Source: Muraenolepis orangiensis
Lineage: Eukaryota; Chordata; Actinopteri; Gadiformes; Muraenolepididae
Assembly: GCA_027704905.1 (NCBI GenBank)
Contig: CM051004.1
Span: 11,817,603-11,881,602 of the forward strand
DNA length: 64,000 bases
Direction of reading: 5' to 3'
The translations under genes were made by a program, and so were the position numbers. Positions 60,900 to 64,000 of this stretch are shown piece after piece (position 1 is the first letter of the stretch; each line of letters opens with the position of its first letter). The notes under the pieces were generated by a model that saw nothing but the letters and a program-made list of their open reading frames with translations, made no database searches and was not told the origin of the DNA.

Positions 60900-61075
60900 G
60901 GGGGCAGTAGCTCAGTGGATAAGGACTTGGCTTGGGAGCCGCAAGGTCGCCGGTTCGACCCCCTACACTGCTCCCCGGGCGCTGTACTAATGGCTGCCCA
61001 CTACTCCTAACACTAGGATGGGTCAAATGCAGAGAACTAATTTCCCTCGGGATAAAATAAATATATAATAAAAAT
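60900..61075 (+). mobile_element. tRNA-derived SINE
   Basis: The tRNA-like head carries an A box (TAGCTCAGTGGAT) and a B box (GGTTCGACCCC), followed by a body with CGCTGTACTAATGGCTGCCC and GGATGGGTCAAATGCAG and an A/T-rich tail. This is a well-known fish SINE layout. It is not a functional tRNA gene because the 3' acceptor half is replaced by SINE body. Confidence 0.85.
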
Positions 61076-61757
61076 AGTTTAAAATAAAAATTTAAATTTT
61101 TTTTATAGCGCTGGTCTTCTGCCAACAACGAAGAGCCTGCTGCTGCACCAGGCAGTATATGTGACCAACTCAATGGCTTTCTCAAGAACACATCCGAAGA
61201 CAAGCTACGAGGCTCACTGTTTGATTGGACAACTGTTCCAACCTCACATTGCATTACCACTCAAGGTTACATCTGCAAGACCCACCGCCATCTGGGACAT
61301 TCTACCTATTATTGGCAACAAGATGTTGCAGTGAATGCACCTCTTCCTTTCCACTAGGGCAGACTTTCCGCTTGAATAGCTGGCTAATTATGAAGTCCGC
61401 CTTTAGTAGATTTTTAAACAGGTGTAATCTTGCAATGGAATCTTTCAAAAGCTAAAAGCTTTGTCATATTCTATGCCTGAAGTGAGTCAAATGCACACTT
61501 AAACTCCTGGTAACTTTATTAGCCCGTCTGTGTTTCCGTCTAGCCATGAGAGCATGAGATTGTGTTTCTCCTTTGCAATGTCATTTCTGAACTCTGAGTT
61601 GGCTTGGTTCTTAATGCTGAAAGAGAAGAGAAAGAAGGGGAGCAGGCAACATGCAGATCTGAGCCAATGCTTCTGAACATGAACATGAAGAAAGAGAGAA
61701 AAGAGGAAGAGAAATAGGAAAATCTGACACGCCTCTGTGCACATTGGAATCTCTGCA

Positions 61758-61854
61758 AGAACGGTTATAGCACTGAATCCATTGACACCAAATGGATACA
61801 TATTCTTTGTATGCATCCATTTGGTGTCAATGGATTGAGTGCCATAACTGTTCT
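61758..61854. repeat. near-perfect inverted repeat with 45-bp arms and 7-nt loop
   Basis: Arms 61758-61802 and 61810-61854 differ at four positions, three of which become G-U pairs on one strand or the other. The loop is TTCTTTG. The core AATCCATTGACACCAAATGG is perfect in both arms. It could be a pre-miRNA-like hairpin or a small foldback element. Confidence 0.9.
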
Positions 61855-64000
61855 GCACTTCCACTTTACAGATGGCCCAATGAGCAACAAGGAAAGAGGA
61901 GATAGCAGACACACAGGGAGAGGTATCAGTTGCACATCGTTAGTAATATTAACATAAAATACACAATACCAACATTTAATATAATACCGTTAAAATAGTT
62001 AAATGTAAAGTCTGTCAGTCTGCAGACTTGGAAACCACTACCAATATCTGTACTTAACACAATCAACACCAAACTGATTATAAAACTAAACCAACTATGA
62101 CTGTACAACTATGACTATACAACTATGACTGTACAACCAAAAACACATTCGACACATTGGTGAGCAAAAGTACAACAACTAAAAAAAGAACACTTTTCAT
62201 TAATTTACACATACGTTATAATATACATAATATAAAATATATTTTTTTGGACAATGGAATATTCATTTTTCATCATCAAATGTTTGTTTTTATTTCATTA
62301 TATAAATCGAATTAAGTATATTAGTCAGTCATCCGTAAGTCATTAGTCATTGGTAGGTCAACAAAGCTGAACATGCATAGACACTTCTTTATCAATCCCA
62401 TCAGGGATGTTATGGTTTAACACTGCGTTCAAAACAACCCTGAGCTTCCCCTGCTTGGGGAATTTCCCTGCTTCACCGTTTTGTAATGCAGCCAAAAACC
62501 AAACGTTGTGGACGCTTTAAACTTTCCCTCGAAAAAAAAAAAACGCTTCATGTTGATGCTTAATAAATAATAATAAAAGTCTTATTAAATATTTAATGTT
62601 TTGATGGATAAGTTTGACGTGATCAAGTAAACAAACATACGTAACTAATTATGTCCCTCAAAAAACAGGATCATGTTCTTGGTTACTTAAGTTTAAGTTA
62701 GTGCCTGTTCATTTGAACATGCTAATGTTTGCAAAGCAGGATGTGGAATATAGATTGTAGGACATCAGTTAACTTTCACATAGCTGTGGGGGGGGGATAT
62801 TTGGCTTGAGCTTGCTCTTCATCACCAGTATAGCCTTCAGAGATAAACAGCTTTTTTTTTTTACAATTATGAAACCAGCGAGGCATTGCTTCCTGGCTCA
62901 TAAATTGAGCTTGGCTGTTTAACAATTTTAACATGCAGTGAGAACAAACATGGTACCCTTCTAACTACCAAGCACAAATGTGATCATAATTAGCTCAATT
63001 GACTCGATATGTTCTCACTCCGAGTTGAATGATGGCTGATGTAATGGCCCCATTGATTTACCACTTCCAAAGAAGAAAAAAAGGTTGTTCTGTCAATACT
63101 GACTAGCACTTACTAGACATTAAAACAGCTTCATGCTACTTCTGTTTTTACAACAAACAACAGCTGACAGCACGTGACAACAGTAATAAAGCATATAGCT
63201 CCACGGCAATGGAAATTCCACAAGATAAGCACGCTGTTATTGATGCTCTGGGCCAGCTGAGATAAACATGTCCTGAACCCCTCTGAACAAAGGCAAGACA
63301 ACAAAAAGGAAATTACGTTCTCAGAATAAAATTGCACACAAATGCAAGCCGTTATTTCCCAGCAGGATCAAACCCAATTCCCATAATAGCAGTAGAATGG
63401 AATCACTGCTGTTTCACGATCATGATGGAAGAAACACGTGTTAAATACGGAGCAAGACAAGGCTGTAGTGGACCATTTATCAGACTTGTGTGCCAGACAA
63501 AAATAAGGAGTAGCTGTCACCAAAGTGGCAGACAGAGCTGAGGAGAGACATATGAAGAAGAGGATGATGAGGAAGATATCAGCTTCCAATCTCCTAGCAT
63601 CAAAGTCTAGACCACTGTCGTTGGAAAGAGGATACGTTATTTTGTTATCCATGAATTCTCATGTCCAAGTGACCGACCATAATCCATTATATTGCACCAC
63701 AACAATAGTGCAATACACCTCAGGGAAAAGCATCACTAATCCATCACACCACTGAAGTGGTCTAATGCTAACAAGAATAAAGGGGAAGGACTGCTACTGT
63801 AGTTATGCATATCATTCCTGAATCACCCAACCATTGGAGATGTCTTAGTCTCCTGCTACAACTTAGACAGTAGCACTGAGGAAATATTTGGGTCAGAGTT
63901 CTCTCAAAACCAGACCATGGAATTGGGCTTGGCTGCACATTTGTTCTCATTCATGGATGTCTGCATAGAAAAGAGCAGATCTGCTCAACAGCAAGGCATA

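Larger units (their letters stand above)
59172..64000 (-). other. acap2: acap2 first visible intron or 5' region
   Basis: No exon coding for the ACAP N-terminus (MTVDFEEC-like) was found, so the first exon probably lies beyond 64000. The interval holds a SINE (60900), a hairpin (61758) and otherwise AT-rich unique-looking sequence. Confidence 0.6.

Noticed and set aside
60900..60965. Functional tRNA gene
   Set aside because: Only the A and B boxes are tRNA-like; the sequence continues into SINE body and A/T-rich tail.
61499..61912. 137-codon - strand open frame across the hairpin
   Set aside because: It spans the inverted repeat, has no family resemblance and does not fit an ACAP N-terminal exon.

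Overview
The window is vertebrate nuclear DNA. It has long GT-AG introns, codons split across exons, a 3'UTR intron with an AATAAA signal, tRNA-derived SINE and hAT-type fish repeats, and no bacterial-style gene packing. A teleost is near certain. The density of very long (AC)n tracts (nine tracts of 90-192 bp between about 28 and 58 kb) would suit a cod-like (gadiform) fish, but that is inference only.

Two protein-coding genes face each other tail to tail. On the + strand, positions 1 to about 14.85 kb hold the 3' third of psmd1 (26S proteasome base subunit Rpn2): seven coding exons encoding the last 308 residues, then a separate 3'UTR exon with a poly(A) signal. All seven joins keep frame. 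On the - strand, from about 59.2 kb down to 24.96 kb (3'UTR perhaps to 23.35 kb), lies almost all of an ACAP-family ArfGAP gene, best matched to ACAP2. I resolve 22 consecutive coding exons plus one alternative terminal exon, in the order BAR, PH, ArfGAP zinc finger, linker, ankyrin repeats. Only the first coding exon (about 17 N-terminal residues) is missing, presumably beyond 64 kb.

The most interesting biology is in the 3' half of acap2. The gene carries two mutually exclusive C-termini. One is an ACAP3-like tail ending in EFISLQLEEP. The other is an ACAP2-like tail (DETYQDIF...) reached through an internal splice donor and an exon 4.3 kb further on. A frame-preserving 93-nt cassette exon also encodes an ACAP3-type motif (RRDSLFCPDELD). 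One locus could therefore make both ACAP2-like and ACAP3-like proteins. Long UG and CA dinucleotide tracts sit within 8-30 nt of several acap2 splice sites, where such tracts are known to act as binding sites for splicing regulators.

The rest is introns and an 8.5-kb intergenic gap filled with repeats. These include hAT-type elements with intact 8-bp target duplications (19.8, 20.9 and 33.4 kb), a decayed pogo/Tigger-like transposon (34.5 kb), a probable solo LTR with a diverged relative (55.0 and 51.7 kb), a tRNA-derived SINE (60.9 kb), a 47-bp minisatellite with a 135-bp higher-order period (58.0 kb), and a 45-bp inverted repeat with a 7-nt loop that looks like a miRNA precursor or a young foldback element (61.8 kb).
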